Shown: piece by piece, positions 54,144 to 63,296 of the stretch
How the letters are laid out: each line of letters starts with the position of its first letter
How positions within the stretch are numbered: position 1 is the stretch's first letter
NCBI RefSeq assembly: GCF_009712605.1
Contig: NZ_WASO01000002.1
Coordinates: 1-64,000 of the forward strand
DNA: 64,000 nt
Direction of reading: 5' to 3'
Source of the DNA: Paludibacter sp.
Lineage (GTDB): Bacteria; Bacteroidota; Bacteroidia; Bacteroidales; Paludibacteraceae
Program-made: the position numbers and the translations under genes
The notes under the pieces: generated by a model
What the model was told of the DNA's origin: nothing
The model's input: the letters and a program-made list of their open reading frames with translations, nothing else
Databases searched by the model: none

Positions 54144-54578
54144 TTATTGGAGGTTGGTCATTATTTTTTTGAGAACAACACGGCAGACATTCAGTTCGTC
54201 TTCAGTAATATTATTCAGCGTTTTTGTTGCAATGCTCTGGACTATTTCCGTTGCCTTTTGCTGGAGTTTGAAGCCGTCATCCGTAAGGTGGATGAGATTG
54301 TTACGCCGGTCATTCTTGTCGGCCATCCGCATTACCAGACTTCGTTTCTCCAAATTGTCAATTAGCCGGGTCATACTTGGCTTGTCTTTAGACGTGAGAC
54401 TGCATAAGGTTTGCTGACTTACTTTGTCTTTTTTCCATAAGCAGGCCATTACAGACCATTGTTCTGTTGTGATGTCGATGCCTTGTTGGGAAAATGAACG
54501 TAGAAATGTTCGGTTAATAGCATTGGATACTTTTCCGGTTAGTATGCTAAAAACCTCGTCTTCATGTACTTGTACCAT
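54144..54578 (-). CDS. MarR-family transcriptional regulator
   Basis: 144 residues from ATG 54578; longer starts upstream are excluded because the -7 box lies at 54615-54622. The winged helix-turn-helix is clear: QQTLCSLTSKDKPSMTRLIDNLEKRSLVMR (about 63-92) with the wing DKNDRRNNLIHLTDDG (about 95-110). Helices at both ends form the dimer. Such proteins repress efflux or stress operons and are released by small ligands. It leads the MarR-TolC-HlyD-permease-permease operon and is likely to control itself and the exporter. Confidence 0.93.
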   Translation of the reverse strand: MVQVHEDEVFSILTGKVSNAINRTFLRSFSQQGIDITTEQWSVMACLWKKDKVSQQTLCSLTSKDKPSMTRLIDNLEKRSLVMRMADKNDRRNNLIHLTDDGFKLQQKATEIVQSIATKTLNNITEDELNVCRVVLKKIMTNLQ

Positions 54579-54614
54579 ATAGTTAGTTCTTTTATAGTTG
54601 CATAAACAACTGTG

Positions 54615-54622
54615 CAAATATA
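54615..54622 (-). promoter_or_regulatory. -7 promoter box for the marR-efflux operon
   Basis: On the minus strand TATATTTGC matches TAnnTTTG, 36 bases before the marR start codon. The region would be the natural operator site; I see no clear palindrome. Confidence 0.5.
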
Positions 54623-54795
54623 CAACGAAACTTCCGGGTGATATTTTGTTTGTGAATAAAATATAGTTAAAAAACATGAATTTAATAATTTATACTGATA
54701 GGTATTTGATAATTAAATAGATGAATGATTTTATTTGTGTTTTGATCAATGCTTTGGCCTTGGAAGATTAATGGCCAATTTAGGAGCAAAAAGGT

Positions 54796-54803
54796 TATCT
54801 TTG
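54796..54803 (+). promoter_or_regulatory. -7 promoter box for waaA
   Basis: TATCTTTG followed by CAGCC matches TAnnTTTG, 25 bases before the waaA ATG at 54829. Confidence 0.55.
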
Positions 54804-54828
54804 CAGCCTTGATTTACAAACTTTCATT

Positions 54829-56052
54829 ATGTTTTTATTGTATAATTCGGGCATTGCCCTGTATCAGGCTGGTATTAAATTAGCAGCAAAATGGAATGAA
54901 AAAGCCGGGTTACTGGCAAAGGGGCAAAACGGTAGTTTTTCAATACTCCGGGAAAAGATAATTCCCGGGCAGAAATATGTGTGGTTTCACGCGTCGTCGT
55001 TGGGCGAATTTGAGCAGGGACGTCCTCTGATTGAAGAACTCAAACGCCGTTTTCCCGAACAAAAAGTGATTCTGACATTTTTCTCGCCATCGGGTTATGA
55101 GGTGCGGAAAAACTATACGGGAGCCGATGTTGTTCTCTATCTTCCAATGGATACTCCGCGGAATGTGTGTCGTTTTCTGGATATTGTAAAGCCCGAAAAA
55201 GCAGTTTTCATTAAATACGAATTTTGGGCAAATTATCTGACCGAATTGAAAAGGAGAGGAATCCCCACATATCTTGTTTCAGCCATTTTTCGGCCTCAGC
55301 AGGCATTCTTTAAATGGTATGGAGGTTGGTATCGTGGCCTTTTATCGGCATTTACCCATCTTTATGTTCAGGATAAGCCGTCGGAAGAGTTGCTGAAGTC
55401 TATTGGGGTAACAAATGTAACTGTTGCGGGAGATACCCGTTTCGACCGCGTTGCCGAAATAGCAGCACAGGCAAAAGAATTACCTTTGGTTGAAGCGTTC
55501 GCTAAAGGAAGGCGGGTTTTAGTGGCCGGTAGTTCATGGCCTCTGGACGAAGATATTTTGTTCGATTACTTTAATTCGCATGAAGATTTATTCTTGATTG
55601 TAGCTCCACATGTTACAAGCGAATCTCATATTGAGGATATATGTCGCAAGCTGAAACGTCCTTTTGCCCGTTATACCAAAACAGACGAACAGCATGCTGC
55701 TCAGGCCGATTGCCTTATCATCGACTGCATAGGATTGCTTTCGTCCATTTACCGTTATGGACAGATCGCCTATATTGGCGGTGGTTTTGGCGTGGGAATT
55801 CACAATGTACTCGAAGCTGCCGTGTATGGTGTGCCTGTTGTTTTTGGTCCAAATTATCATAAATTCAGAGAGGCTTGCGGACTGATTGACGCCGGAGGTG
55901 GTTTCTCTATTTCCGAATCGCAACAATATGTAAGTCTGATGGATAAATTACTGCAGAATACTGACTATTTATCTTCATGCGGTAAGAACTCGGCCACTTT
56001 TGTGGATGGAAATCTGGGAGCGACAGATTTAATAATGCATAAACTGGCATAA
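54829..56052 (+). CDS. waaA: 3-deoxy-D-manno-octulosonic acid (Kdo) transferase
   Basis: 407 residues, the normal size for this GT30 glycosyltransferase. The N-terminal region is a membrane-associating helix followed by the catalytic base Glu60 in HASSLGEFEQGRPLIEEL. The C-terminal Rossmann half binds CMP-Kdo: VAGSSWPLDEDILF (about 226-239), IAYIGGGFGVGIHNVLEAAVYGVPVVFGPNY-type sequence (about 310-340). It adds Kdo to lipid A precursor on the inner face of the inner membrane. The gene is divergent from the efflux operon and followed by a nucleoside kinase gene 113 bp away. Confidence 0.95.
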   Translation: MFLLYNSGIALYQAGIKLAAKWNEKAGLLAKGQNGSFSILREKIIPGQKYVWFHASSLGEFEQGRPLIEELKRRFPEQKVILTFFSPSGYEVRKNYTGADVVLYLPMDTPRNVCRFLDIVKPEKAVFIKYEFWANYLTELKRRGIPTYLVSAIFRPQQAFFKWYGGWYRGLLSAFTHLYVQDKPSEELLKSIGVTNVTVAGDTRFDRVAEIAAQAKELPLVEAFAKGRRVLVAGSSWPLDEDILFDYFNSHEDLFLIVAPHVTSESHIEDICRKLKRPFARYTKTDEQHAAQADCLIIDCIGLLSSIYRYGQIAYIGGGFGVGIHNVLEAAVYGVPVVFGPNYHKFREACGLIDAGGGFSISESQQYVSLMDKLLQNTDYLSSCGKNSATFVDGNLGATDLIMHKLA

Positions 56053-56165
56053 TTATTGTAGTAAAATCGGTTTTGTTCAGTGTAACCTGACCGTTTTTTC
56101 GCTAATTTTATAGCCTGAATAGAGAATTTCTCCAACGTTTATTCTCAAGTTTTATATAAGACATT

Positions 56166-57830
56166 ATGGATAGAATAGTTACCATCTATTGTAAAAATAC
56201 TAAATCGTACCATGATTTTCAGGCAGGCAGTTCCCTCCTTGAAATTTATCGTAAGTTGCAGGTAAAACTCCCGTTTCAGGTAGTGGCGGCTTTGGTGAAT
56301 AACAAAGTGGAAAGCCTGAATTTTTTGGTGTTTAAGCCAAAAGATATTTCATTTATCGATTTGAGTACCTCATCAGGCATGCGTGTATATGTACGCACAT
56401 TATCCATGGTGATGGCCAAAGCCGTAAATAACCTGTATCCCAATGCGATTCTTCATATTGAACATCCGGTTTCAAAAGGATATTACGGCAATGTGACGCA
56501 GGATGGGAAAGTGGTAGCTGTAGATCTGGAGGCTATCAAAGAGAGAATGCGGGAGATTATCGAGGAGGATCTGCCCATTATGCGCGAAGAACGACAAACT
56601 CCCGAGGTGATCGAAATGTTTCGTCAGCGCGGACAGTTTGATAAAGTACGCTTGCTTGAAACTCTTGGCGTTCCTTATGCCCGTTATTTTCGTATGGGGC
56701 ATTTTATTGACTATTACAGCAGCGCTCTTTTGCCTTCAACCGGACAAGTGTCAATATTCGATATAGAATCGTATCAGGATGGGTTTTTGCTTCGGGTGCC
56801 CAATCGTGACAATCCCGTAAAACTGGAAGATTTTGTGGATCAACCGGTAATGTTCAACGTTTTCAAGGAATTTATTGCATGGAATTCGTTGATGGGTATG
56901 CGTAATATCGGTGACCTCAATCATGCAGGTAAAAAAAACCTGACTTATACATTGATCAACGTGGCGGAGGCGTTGCACGAAAAGAAAGTGGCGCAAATTG
57001 CCGACATGATTGCACAACGGAAAGATACTGCCCGTTTTGTGTTTATTGCCGGACCATCGTCATCGGGGAAAACGACATTTTGTAAACGTTTGGGGGTTCA
57101 ATTGGCAGTGGCAGGTATCCACCCAATCAGTATTTCGCTCGACAACTATTTTGTGAGTCGCGATCAAACGCCCAAGGACGAAAATGGCGATTATGATTAC
57201 GAAGCGTTGGCTGCCCTTGATCTGGATTTGTTCAACGATCATCTTCGTCGTTTGTTGAAAGGTGAGGAGGTGGAAATTCCGACTTACAATTTTGATGATG
57301 GTAAGCGATATTATAAAGGCGATAAAATAAAACTGAAGCCGGAGAATGTGTTGTTAATGGAGGGTATTCATGCTCTGAACCCTGAACTGACAACCGCCAT
57401 CCCGGATGAGAACAAATTTAAAATATACGTTTCGGCGCTGACTACCATAGCGCTCGACGATCATAACTGGATTTCGACAACTGATAACCGTTTAATTCGT
57501 AGGATTGTACGCGATTACCGGTTCCGAAATTACAGTGCCCGTGAAACGATTTCGCGTTGGCCAAGTGTGCGAAAGGGAGAAGATAAATGGATTTTTCCGT
57601 ATCAGGAAAATGCTGATGTGATGTTTAATTCTGCTCTTATATTCGAGCTTGCAGTATTGAAGAAACATGTGGAGCCTATCCTTGCCGAAGTGCCCCAAAA
57701 TTGCGATGAATATACGGAAGCGCACCGCCTCATTAAATTTATGCGTTATTTTACGCCTATCCGTGACCGTGAAATTCCGCCGACATCACTTCTGCGAGAG
57801 TTTTTGGGAGGAAGTAGTTTCAGGTATTAA
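56166..57830 (+). CDS. Nucleoside kinase with TGS/ThrRS-like N-terminal region
   Basis: 554 residues. Residues 1-62 resemble a TGS domain (IVTIYCKNTKSYHDFQAGSSL). Residues about 63-250 resemble the second additional domain of threonyl-tRNA synthetase, including HIEHPVSKGYYGNVT, and carry no obvious catalytic set. The C-terminal half is a uridine kinase/phosphoribulokinase-like P-loop kinase: FIAGPSSSGKTTF (about 293-305), SLDNYFV (about 325), and LMEGIHALNPELT (about 398-410). Proteins of this plan occur in Firmicutes and Bacteroidetes, annotated as nucleoside kinase. The substrate is not established. It lies in the same direction as waaA and, 24 bp on, rpoN. Confidence 0.88.
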   Translation: MDRIVTIYCKNTKSYHDFQAGSSLLEIYRKLQVKLPFQVVAALVNNKVESLNFLVFKPKDISFIDLSTSSGMRVYVRTLSMVMAKAVNNLYPNAILHIEHPVSKGYYGNVTQDGKVVAVDLEAIKERMREIIEEDLPIMREERQTPEVIEMFRQRGQFDKVRLLETLGVPYARYFRMGHFIDYYSSALLPSTGQVSIFDIESYQDGFLLRVPNRDNPVKLEDFVDQPVMFNVFKEFIAWNSLMGMRNIGDLNHAGKKNLTYTLINVAEALHEKKVAQIADMIAQRKDTARFVFIAGPSSSGKTTFCKRLGVQLAVAGIHPISISLDNYFVSRDQTPKDENGDYDYEALAALDLDLFNDHLRRLLKGEEVEIPTYNFDDGKRYYKGDKIKLKPENVLLMEGIHALNPELTTAIPDENKFKIYVSALTTIALDDHNWISTTDNRLIRRIVRDYRFRNYSARETISRWPSVRKGEDKWIFPYQENADVMFNSALIFELAVLKKHVEPILAEVPQNCDEYTEAHRLIKFMRYFTPIRDREIPPTSLLREFLGGSSFRY

Positions 57831-57854
57831 AAGGAAATGACAGGATTTTGAAAT

Positions 57855-59303
57855 ATGCTTAAACAACAACTGGCACAAAAACAACAACTTAAACTGTTGC
57901 CTCAACAGCTTATGCTGGTGAAGCTACTCGAAGCAACGACGGTTGAGTTGGATGAGCGTGTCATTCAGGAACTGGAAAGTAATCCGGCGCTCGAAGAATC
58001 GGCCGGAGAGGAATCAAATAACGATGCTGACAATCAGGATGATTTCGGATCGGATCAGGATAATGGCGATATGGATTTGGGAGATTATCGGAATGAAGAT
58101 GATATTCCTGATTATAAGCTGATTGCCAATAATCGATCGAGGGATGAAAAAAAAGAAGATATCCCGTTTTCGGCCGATCTTACTTTTCATGAGTTTTTGC
58201 AGGATCAGGTCGGGCTTCGTTCGTTAACGGAATACGAGCGTACCTTGGTGGAATACATCATAGGAAATATCGATAATGACGGCTATTTACGCCGTTCTAC
58301 CGACGACATGAGCAATGATCTGTTGTTTCAGCTCGGACAGGATATAAGCGAAAAAGATCTGAATAATGCGATTGCCTGTGTGCAGGAATTTGATCCGCCG
58401 GGAGTTTGTGCACGTTCTCTGCAGGAATGTCTGCTGCTTCAGTTGCGTAGGGAAGAATCCGAGTCTGAAGCCTGTAGATTGGCACAGGTCGTCATAGAGA
58501 AATACTTTGAAGAGTTCGCCCGCAAGAACTATCAAAAAATAATGTCGGAATTGGGGATCAAAGATGAGGCGATGAAACAGATCGTTCATGAAGTGTTACG
58601 TCTCAATCCAAAGCCCGGAAATGCGTGGAGTACCTTGCTCGAAAAAAACAAGGAGATTGTTGTTCCTGATTTTATTGTCGAAAATGATAACGGCGTTCTG
58701 ATAGTTACTCTGAATGACCGGAATCAACATTCGTTGCGCGTGAATCCGGACTATCAACAGATGCAGCAGCAACTGACCTCTGATAAAACAGCGAACAGAA
58801 ATATAAAAGAGGCCGTGCAATACGTGAAGCAGCAAATAGAATCGGCAGAGATTTTTATCGATACCTTAAACAGGAGAAACACAACGCTGCTCACTACCAT
58901 GCGGGCTATCATAGAACTTCAGCGTCCGTTTTTCCTGGATGGAAATGAGGCCTTGCTTAAGCCCATGATCTTGAAAGATGTTGCAGAAATAACCGGCTTC
59001 GATCTTTCTACGATTTCTCGTGTGAGCAACAGTAAATATGTGCAGACGGAATTTGGAACTTTTCCGTTGAAATATTTCTTCTCTCAATTGGTGCAAACCG
59101 AATCGGGCGAAGAGTTCTCAATTCATGAAGTGAAAAATGCGCTGCAGGATATTATTGAGAACGAAGATAAAAAGCATCCTTATTCGGATGAAAAACTGGC
59201 CGAACTGCTTACCAAAGAAGGATTTGATATTGCCCGGAGAACGGTTGCCAAGTATCGCGACCAGTTGGGATTGCCTACGGCACAATTGCGGAAACAGCTT
59301 TAA
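57855..59303 (+). CDS. rpoN: RNA polymerase sigma-54 factor
   Basis: 482 residues. Region I (about 1-50) is rich in Q and L and binds the enhancer-binding activator. An acidic region II (about 52-95; ESAGEESNNDADNQDD) follows. The core-binding and DNA-binding domains are intact, with FDLSTISRVSNSKYVQTEFGTFPLKYFF (about 383-410) as the HTH and ARRTVAKYRDQLG (about 460-472) as the RpoN box that reads the -24 promoter element. It directs transcription that needs an ATP-driven activator. No enhancer-binding protein is encoded nearby. It starts 24 bp after the nucleoside kinase gene. Confidence 0.97.
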   Translation: MLKQQLAQKQQLKLLPQQLMLVKLLEATTVELDERVIQELESNPALEESAGEESNNDADNQDDFGSDQDNGDMDLGDYRNEDDIPDYKLIANNRSRDEKKEDIPFSADLTFHEFLQDQVGLRSLTEYERTLVEYIIGNIDNDGYLRRSTDDMSNDLLFQLGQDISEKDLNNAIACVQEFDPPGVCARSLQECLLLQLRREESESEACRLAQVVIEKYFEEFARKNYQKIMSELGIKDEAMKQIVHEVLRLNPKPGNAWSTLLEKNKEIVVPDFIVENDNGVLIVTLNDRNQHSLRVNPDYQQMQQQLTSDKTANRNIKEAVQYVKQQIESAEIFIDTLNRRNTTLLTTMRAIIELQRPFFLDGNEALLKPMILKDVAEITGFDLSTISRVSNSKYVQTEFGTFPLKYFFSQLVQTESGEEFSIHEVKNALQDIIENEDKKHPYSDEKLAELLTKEGFDIARRTVAKYRDQLGLPTAQLRKQL

Positions 59304-59321
59304 TACATAACCTCCGATAAA

Positions 59322-60347
59322 ATGATTAAGAAATTAGGTGTTATAATATTGATATTGACCTCTTTTCTGAGTGTCAATGCGCAACTCAAGCGTGAGTATG
59401 TGCCAGATAGTTTATGTCAGGGTTTTCAGAAAACCACACTCGACATGGGCAATGATTACAACGGCAGGGTAGTGGCAACCCTTGTCAGAAAACTGGCTCC
59501 TGATACAACTGCCCGTAAAGCAGTGCTTTATATTCATGGCTACAACGATTATTTCTTTCAGACCGAAATGGCCGAAGAATATATTAAGCATGGGTACAAT
59601 TTCTATGCTGTCGATTTGAGAAAAAACGGTCGTTCCATTTTGCCGGGTCAGGTAAGGGGCGATGTCCGAAATCTTGTTGAATATTACAATGAGATAGATG
59701 AAGCGCTGAATATCATCCATCGCGAAAAAAACTCTTTTGTAGTGCTCAACGGGCACTCTATGGGAGGGCTAATAGCCGCGCTATATGCGGAAGACCGCAT
59801 TGGAAAAGAAAAATTCGATGCTGTTTTTCTGAATAGTCCGTTTTTTGCATGGAATTTGAGCCCGATCCTCAGGGCAACTATTTTACCGATTGCAGCCAGT
59901 GAAGGTGCTACCCGTCCCGAAAAAACACGTAAGGCTTCTGATGTTAGTTGGTATGGCGAAAGTCTTCATAAAAACTTTAAGGGAGAATGGGATTATAGCC
60001 TCACTTTGAAGCCGTTGATTGCCCCGGATATCACTTATGGCTGGATTCATGCCGTGAATGATGGCATCAAACGGGTACAAGCAGGATTGCACATTGCCAA
60101 ACCGGTGTTGGTAATGCATTCCGATCGTTCCATCAATACTAAAAAATGGAATGATGATTTGTTTAATGCCGATGCAGTGCTTAATGTTGAAGATATTCAC
60201 AAATATGCACGCAACATCTCGACCAATGTAAAAATTATCGGAATCACAGGCGGAATGCACGATTTAGTACTCTCCCGCAAACCGGTACGCGATCAGGTCT
60301 ACAGTCAGTTGTTCGACTATTTGAAGCAATATGAGCCGAAAAAGTAA
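59322..60347 (+). CDS. Exported alpha/beta hydrolase (serine aminopeptidase S33-like)
   Basis: 341 residues. Signal peptide 1-20 (MIKKLGVIILILTSFLSVNA). The nucleophile elbow is GHSMGG with Ser146; the acid is probably the Asp in MHSDRSI (about 266) and the base the His in GGMHDLVLS (about 312). VLYIHGYNDYFFQTEMAEEYIKHGYNFYAVDLRKNGRS is the lysophospholipase/monoglyceride lipase-like front of the fold. It should hydrolyse esters or amides in the periplasm or outside. It begins 18 bp after rpoN and leads into plsC, so it may belong to a lipid-related group. Confidence 0.88.
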   Translation: MIKKLGVIILILTSFLSVNAQLKREYVPDSLCQGFQKTTLDMGNDYNGRVVATLVRKLAPDTTARKAVLYIHGYNDYFFQTEMAEEYIKHGYNFYAVDLRKNGRSILPGQVRGDVRNLVEYYNEIDEALNIIHREKNSFVVLNGHSMGGLIAALYAEDRIGKEKFDAVFLNSPFFAWNLSPILRATILPIAASEGATRPEKTRKASDVSWYGESLHKNFKGEWDYSLTLKPLIAPDITYGWIHAVNDGIKRVQAGLHIAKPVLVMHSDRSINTKKWNDDLFNADAVLNVEDIHKYARNISTNVKIIGITGGMHDLVLSRKPVRDQVYSQLFDYLKQYEPKK

Positions 60348-60371
60348 ATAGATACTTAATTATAAGGGCAG

Positions 60372-61097
60372 ATGAAACGCAGATTCAATCCGATTCTTTT
60401 TCTATACCAATGGCTGATATTCATCCCATTGTTTGCAGTTGCCACTGTTTTAACAGCATTGTTTACGATACTGTTTGCGGCATTGTTTCGCGATAAGGAG
60501 ATAACTTATCTGCCAGCTCGTGCCTGGTCGCGTTTTGCCTGTTATGGCATGTTTATTACCGTACATGTGGAGGGTGCAGAAAATATTTCAAAAGAGGAAT
60601 CGTATATCTTTGCGGCTAATCATCAGAGCGGATACGATATTTTTCTTATCTACGGATGGCTCGATTCCCGTTTCAAATGGATCATGAAAAAAGAGCTGCG
60701 CAAGATTCCGCTCGTGGGTGCAGCCTGCGAAGCCGCCGGCCACATTTTTATAGATCGTACCAGTCCGATGTCGGCCAAGAAAAGTATAGACGATGCCAGT
60801 CGCAAACTGGTGAACGGTTCGTCGGTGGTCATTTTCCCTGAAGGAACCCGTTCTAAAGACGGTAAATTGGGTAAGTTTAAGCGGGGGGCTTTCTTCCTTG
60901 CTTCCGAAATAAAACTGCCCATCGTACCTTTGACGATTAAGGGAACATTCAAGGCATTACCTATATGGAGTTATCTGATTCATCCTGCCAAACTGACTCT
61001 GGTCATTCATAAACCGATACCTTATGAGCCTGTTTTTGACCAGGATCAACAATTACTAATTGAAAGGGTCAGAACCGAAGTTGAAAAAGGTATTTAA
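60372..61097 (+). CDS. plsC: 1-acyl-sn-glycerol-3-phosphate acyltransferase
   Basis: 241 residues. One or two N-terminal spans (about 9-38) anchor it in the inner membrane. The catalytic NH-x4-D motif is N83-H84-Q-S-G-Y-D89, followed by the substrate-binding FIDRT (about 126) and FPEGTRSKDGKLGKFKRGAFF (motif III, about 155-175) and VPLTIKG (motif IV, about 195). It acylates lysophosphatidic acid to phosphatidic acid, the precursor of membrane phospholipids. It ends 17 bp inside the next gene, which is likely co-translated. Confidence 0.94.
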   Translation: MKRRFNPILFLYQWLIFIPLFAVATVLTALFTILFAALFRDKEITYLPARAWSRFACYGMFITVHVEGAENISKEESYIFAANHQSGYDIFLIYGWLDSRFKWIMKKELRKIPLVGAACEAAGHIFIDRTSPMSAKKSIDDASRKLVNGSSVVIFPEGTRSKDGKLGKFKRGAFFLASEIKLPIVPLTIKGTFKALPIWSYLIHPAKLTLVIHKPIPYEPVFDQDQQLLIERVRTEVEKGI

Positions 61098-62610
61098 ATA
61101 TCGAATTGTTTTTTGCTTGATGCTTTCTGCGGTGGCTTTGCTTTCTGTTTACGGACAGGTTCCCGCCATCACATCAAAGCCGGTAAATGTTTCATCGGTC
61201 AATTCTCCGGATGATGATTATTGGCCGGCAATTTCAGCAGATAACCATTATTTTGCAACAACGGTGAGTCATAGAGGTGAATCTGCATATCAGGCAACAC
61301 AAGAGGATTTGACAATATTTGAAAAAGATTCTGTCGGAAACTGGAAAGTCGATAGTGTGTTGACCAAACCGTTGAACACACCTTATAACGAGGGATCGCC
61401 TGCATTTTCGGCTGACGGGCGTTACCTCTTTTTTGTTGCTTCCGACCGTAAAGACGGACTGGGCAGTTGTGATATTTATTATGTTATTCGGCACGGCAGT
61501 CGTTGGTCGCAACCGATTCATGCCGATGCTCCGTTGAATACCCGTTTCTGGGAAAGCAATCCCTCGCTCTCAGCCGACGGGCGAACGCTCTTTTTTGCCT
61601 CCAACCGGACGGGAGGAAAAGGGGGAATGGACATTTGGAAATGTGCGGTAGCCATGCAACCAGATGGCCTGCTCCGGTTTTTTAATGTAGAAAACCTTGG
61701 CGATAGCATCAATACGGCAAAAAATGAGATGTCGCCATTTATTCATCCGGATAACGAAACGCTTTATTTTTCATCCAACGGACACGATGGATATGGGGGC
61801 AACGATATTTTTGTTGCCCGTAAAAATAGCAATGGGCAGTGGCAACGGCCGGTTAATATGGGTAGAGAAATCAATACTTCGGGCGATGATACCGGATTTG
61901 TTGTGGAAACAGGCGGGAAGTATGGCTATTTTTCGTCCAATGGATTGGAAAAGAATGGGAATGGTCGTGAGATTTACAAGGTGGAGCTTCCGGTTGAAGT
62001 CCGTCCCCGATCTGTGATTTGCTTTGAAGGAACCACAACTGATGCGGCAACCAAAGAGCCTTTAAGAGCATTGATTGAGATAACCGATTTAAGTTCCGGA
62101 CAAAAGGTGCAGACGCTTTATGCGGATGACGTTACCGGAAAGTTCTCGGTATGTTATCCGGTTGGTAAAAAATACGGACTCACGGTGTCGGCCAAACCTT
62201 ATCTGTTTGAATCGTTTGAACTCGGCGACTCAGCAAAGAGTGTGAAAGTGGCGCTGCAAAAAATTGCCAAAGGCAGAAAAACGACGTTGAGAAATGTATA
62301 CTTTGCCTTTAATTCCTCGCAATTGCAACCCGAATCAATGCCCGAGCTTAAACGTTTGGGGCGCTTTTTGCTCGAATATCCTTCGGTGAAAATTTTAATA
62401 GAAGGGCATACTGATAATGTTGGTGCGGAGAGTTACAACATGGATCTTTCCGAAAAAAGAGCCAAAGCGGTTGTCGATTTTTTGGTTGCGGGAGGCATAG
62501 CTGTCGATCGTGTCAATTTCAAAGGATATGGTGCGACACGTCCGCTTGCTACGAATGATACCGAGCAAGGTAGAGCATTGAACCGGAGGACGGAAATTGA
62601 GATAGAATAG
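61081..62610 (+). CDS. OmpA-family protein with PD40/WD40-like repeats
   Basis: 509 residues if started at TTG 61081, giving MKKVFKYRIVFCLMLSAVALLSVYG as a normal signal peptide; TTG 61060 and ATG 61120 are the other options. Either TTG overlaps the end of plsC. Residues about 30-305 hold PD40 beta-propeller repeats (ADGRYLFFVASDRKDGLGSCDIY, ADGRTLFFASNRTGGKGGMDIW). A carboxypeptidase-regulatory-like segment (about 320-395) links to a C-terminal OmpA peptidoglycan-binding domain (ILIEGHTDNVGAESYN ... GYGATRPLATN). It is thought to tether the outer membrane to the cell wall. Such proteins are frequent in T9SS-bearing Bacteroidetes. Confidence 0.88.
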   Translation: MKKVFKYRIVFCLMLSAVALLSVYGQVPAITSKPVNVSSVNSPDDDYWPAISADNHYFATTVSHRGESAYQATQEDLTIFEKDSVGNWKVDSVLTKPLNTPYNEGSPAFSADGRYLFFVASDRKDGLGSCDIYYVIRHGSRWSQPIHADAPLNTRFWESNPSLSADGRTLFFASNRTGGKGGMDIWKCAVAMQPDGLLRFFNVENLGDSINTAKNEMSPFIHPDNETLYFSSNGHDGYGGNDIFVARKNSNGQWQRPVNMGREINTSGDDTGFVVETGGKYGYFSSNGLEKNGNGREIYKVELPVEVRPRSVICFEGTTTDAATKEPLRALIEITDLSSGQKVQTLYADDVTGKFSVCYPVGKKYGLTVSAKPYLFESFELGDSAKSVKVALQKIAKGRKTTLRNVYFAFNSSQLQPESMPELKRLGRFLLEYPSVKILIEGHTDNVGAESYNMDLSEKRAKAVVDFLVAGGIAVDRVNFKGYGATRPLATNDTEQGRALNRRTEIEIE

Positions 62611-62653
62611 TGAATTGTTGAAATATAAATAGTTGATAAATTAAAGAATAACC

Positions 62654-63280
62654 ATGTATCGTGTATTTATTTCTTTAGCTATTGTGTTGGCATTGTGCAC
62701 TGGCTGTTCAAAAAAGGATCAGGTGAAGCGGGTGCATTCCAAACATACGGTTTACGAGATGTATCTTCAACGGGGAATTGGTAGCCTGAATAACTTTAAT
62801 GCCACACACGATTCTTCACAATTGATTGCTGCCGGGCATTATCTTGACAGTGCATCTCATCAGAAAAATTTGCTGAATTTTATTGTGGTTCCCAGGGTTA
62901 CGGTATATCTTTTGAGGGCACAACTGGATCCGGGACGTCAATATGTGGAAAGTGTTGATGCTCGTCAATTTCCACGGCCTTATTTGAAAGAGATGTACCG
63001 GCATTTTCTTGACGCGTTGAAGTACAACAAGCAACGTGATGTCGAGAATCGGGATGCAAGCATGAAGAAAGCGGTGGAATGTGTAGAGCAATATCTCTCG
63101 TCTCATCCCAAGGATAAAGACGCGATTTCGGATATGTTTTCTTTGAAGATGTATACAGAACCTTCTGAAAAGCTATTTTCGGATATGGATGAGTATGTTA
63201 AAAAATATCCTGATAGTAAATCGGTTGTGGGAGATTTGAGGAAATCGCTGAAAGCCGTTATGAAAAAAGCAAGACAATAA
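62654..63280 (+). CDS. Predicted lipoprotein of unknown function
   Basis: 208 residues. MYRVFISLAIVLALCTGC is a lipoprotein signal (lipobox LCTGC, Cys18). The mature part is helical and highly charged (KRVHSKHTVYEMYLQRGIGSLNNFN), with no known domain; the C-terminal third resembles a TPR-like arrangement (MFSLKMYTEPSEKLFSDMDEYVKKYPDSKSV). It follows the OmpA-PD40 gene by 43 bp and precedes the DnaQ-like exonuclease gene by 16 bp, so all may be one transcript. It is probably exposed to the periplasm. I cannot assign a role. Confidence 0.65.
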   Translation: MYRVFISLAIVLALCTGCSKKDQVKRVHSKHTVYEMYLQRGIGSLNNFNATHDSSQLIAAGHYLDSASHQKNLLNFIVVPRVTVYLLRAQLDPGRQYVESVDARQFPRPYLKEMYRHFLDALKYNKQRDVENRDASMKKAVECVEQYLSSHPKDKDAISDMFSLKMYTEPSEKLFSDMDEYVKKYPDSKSVVGDLRKSLKAVMKKARQ

Positions 63281-63296
63281 TAAAAACCTAATTATA

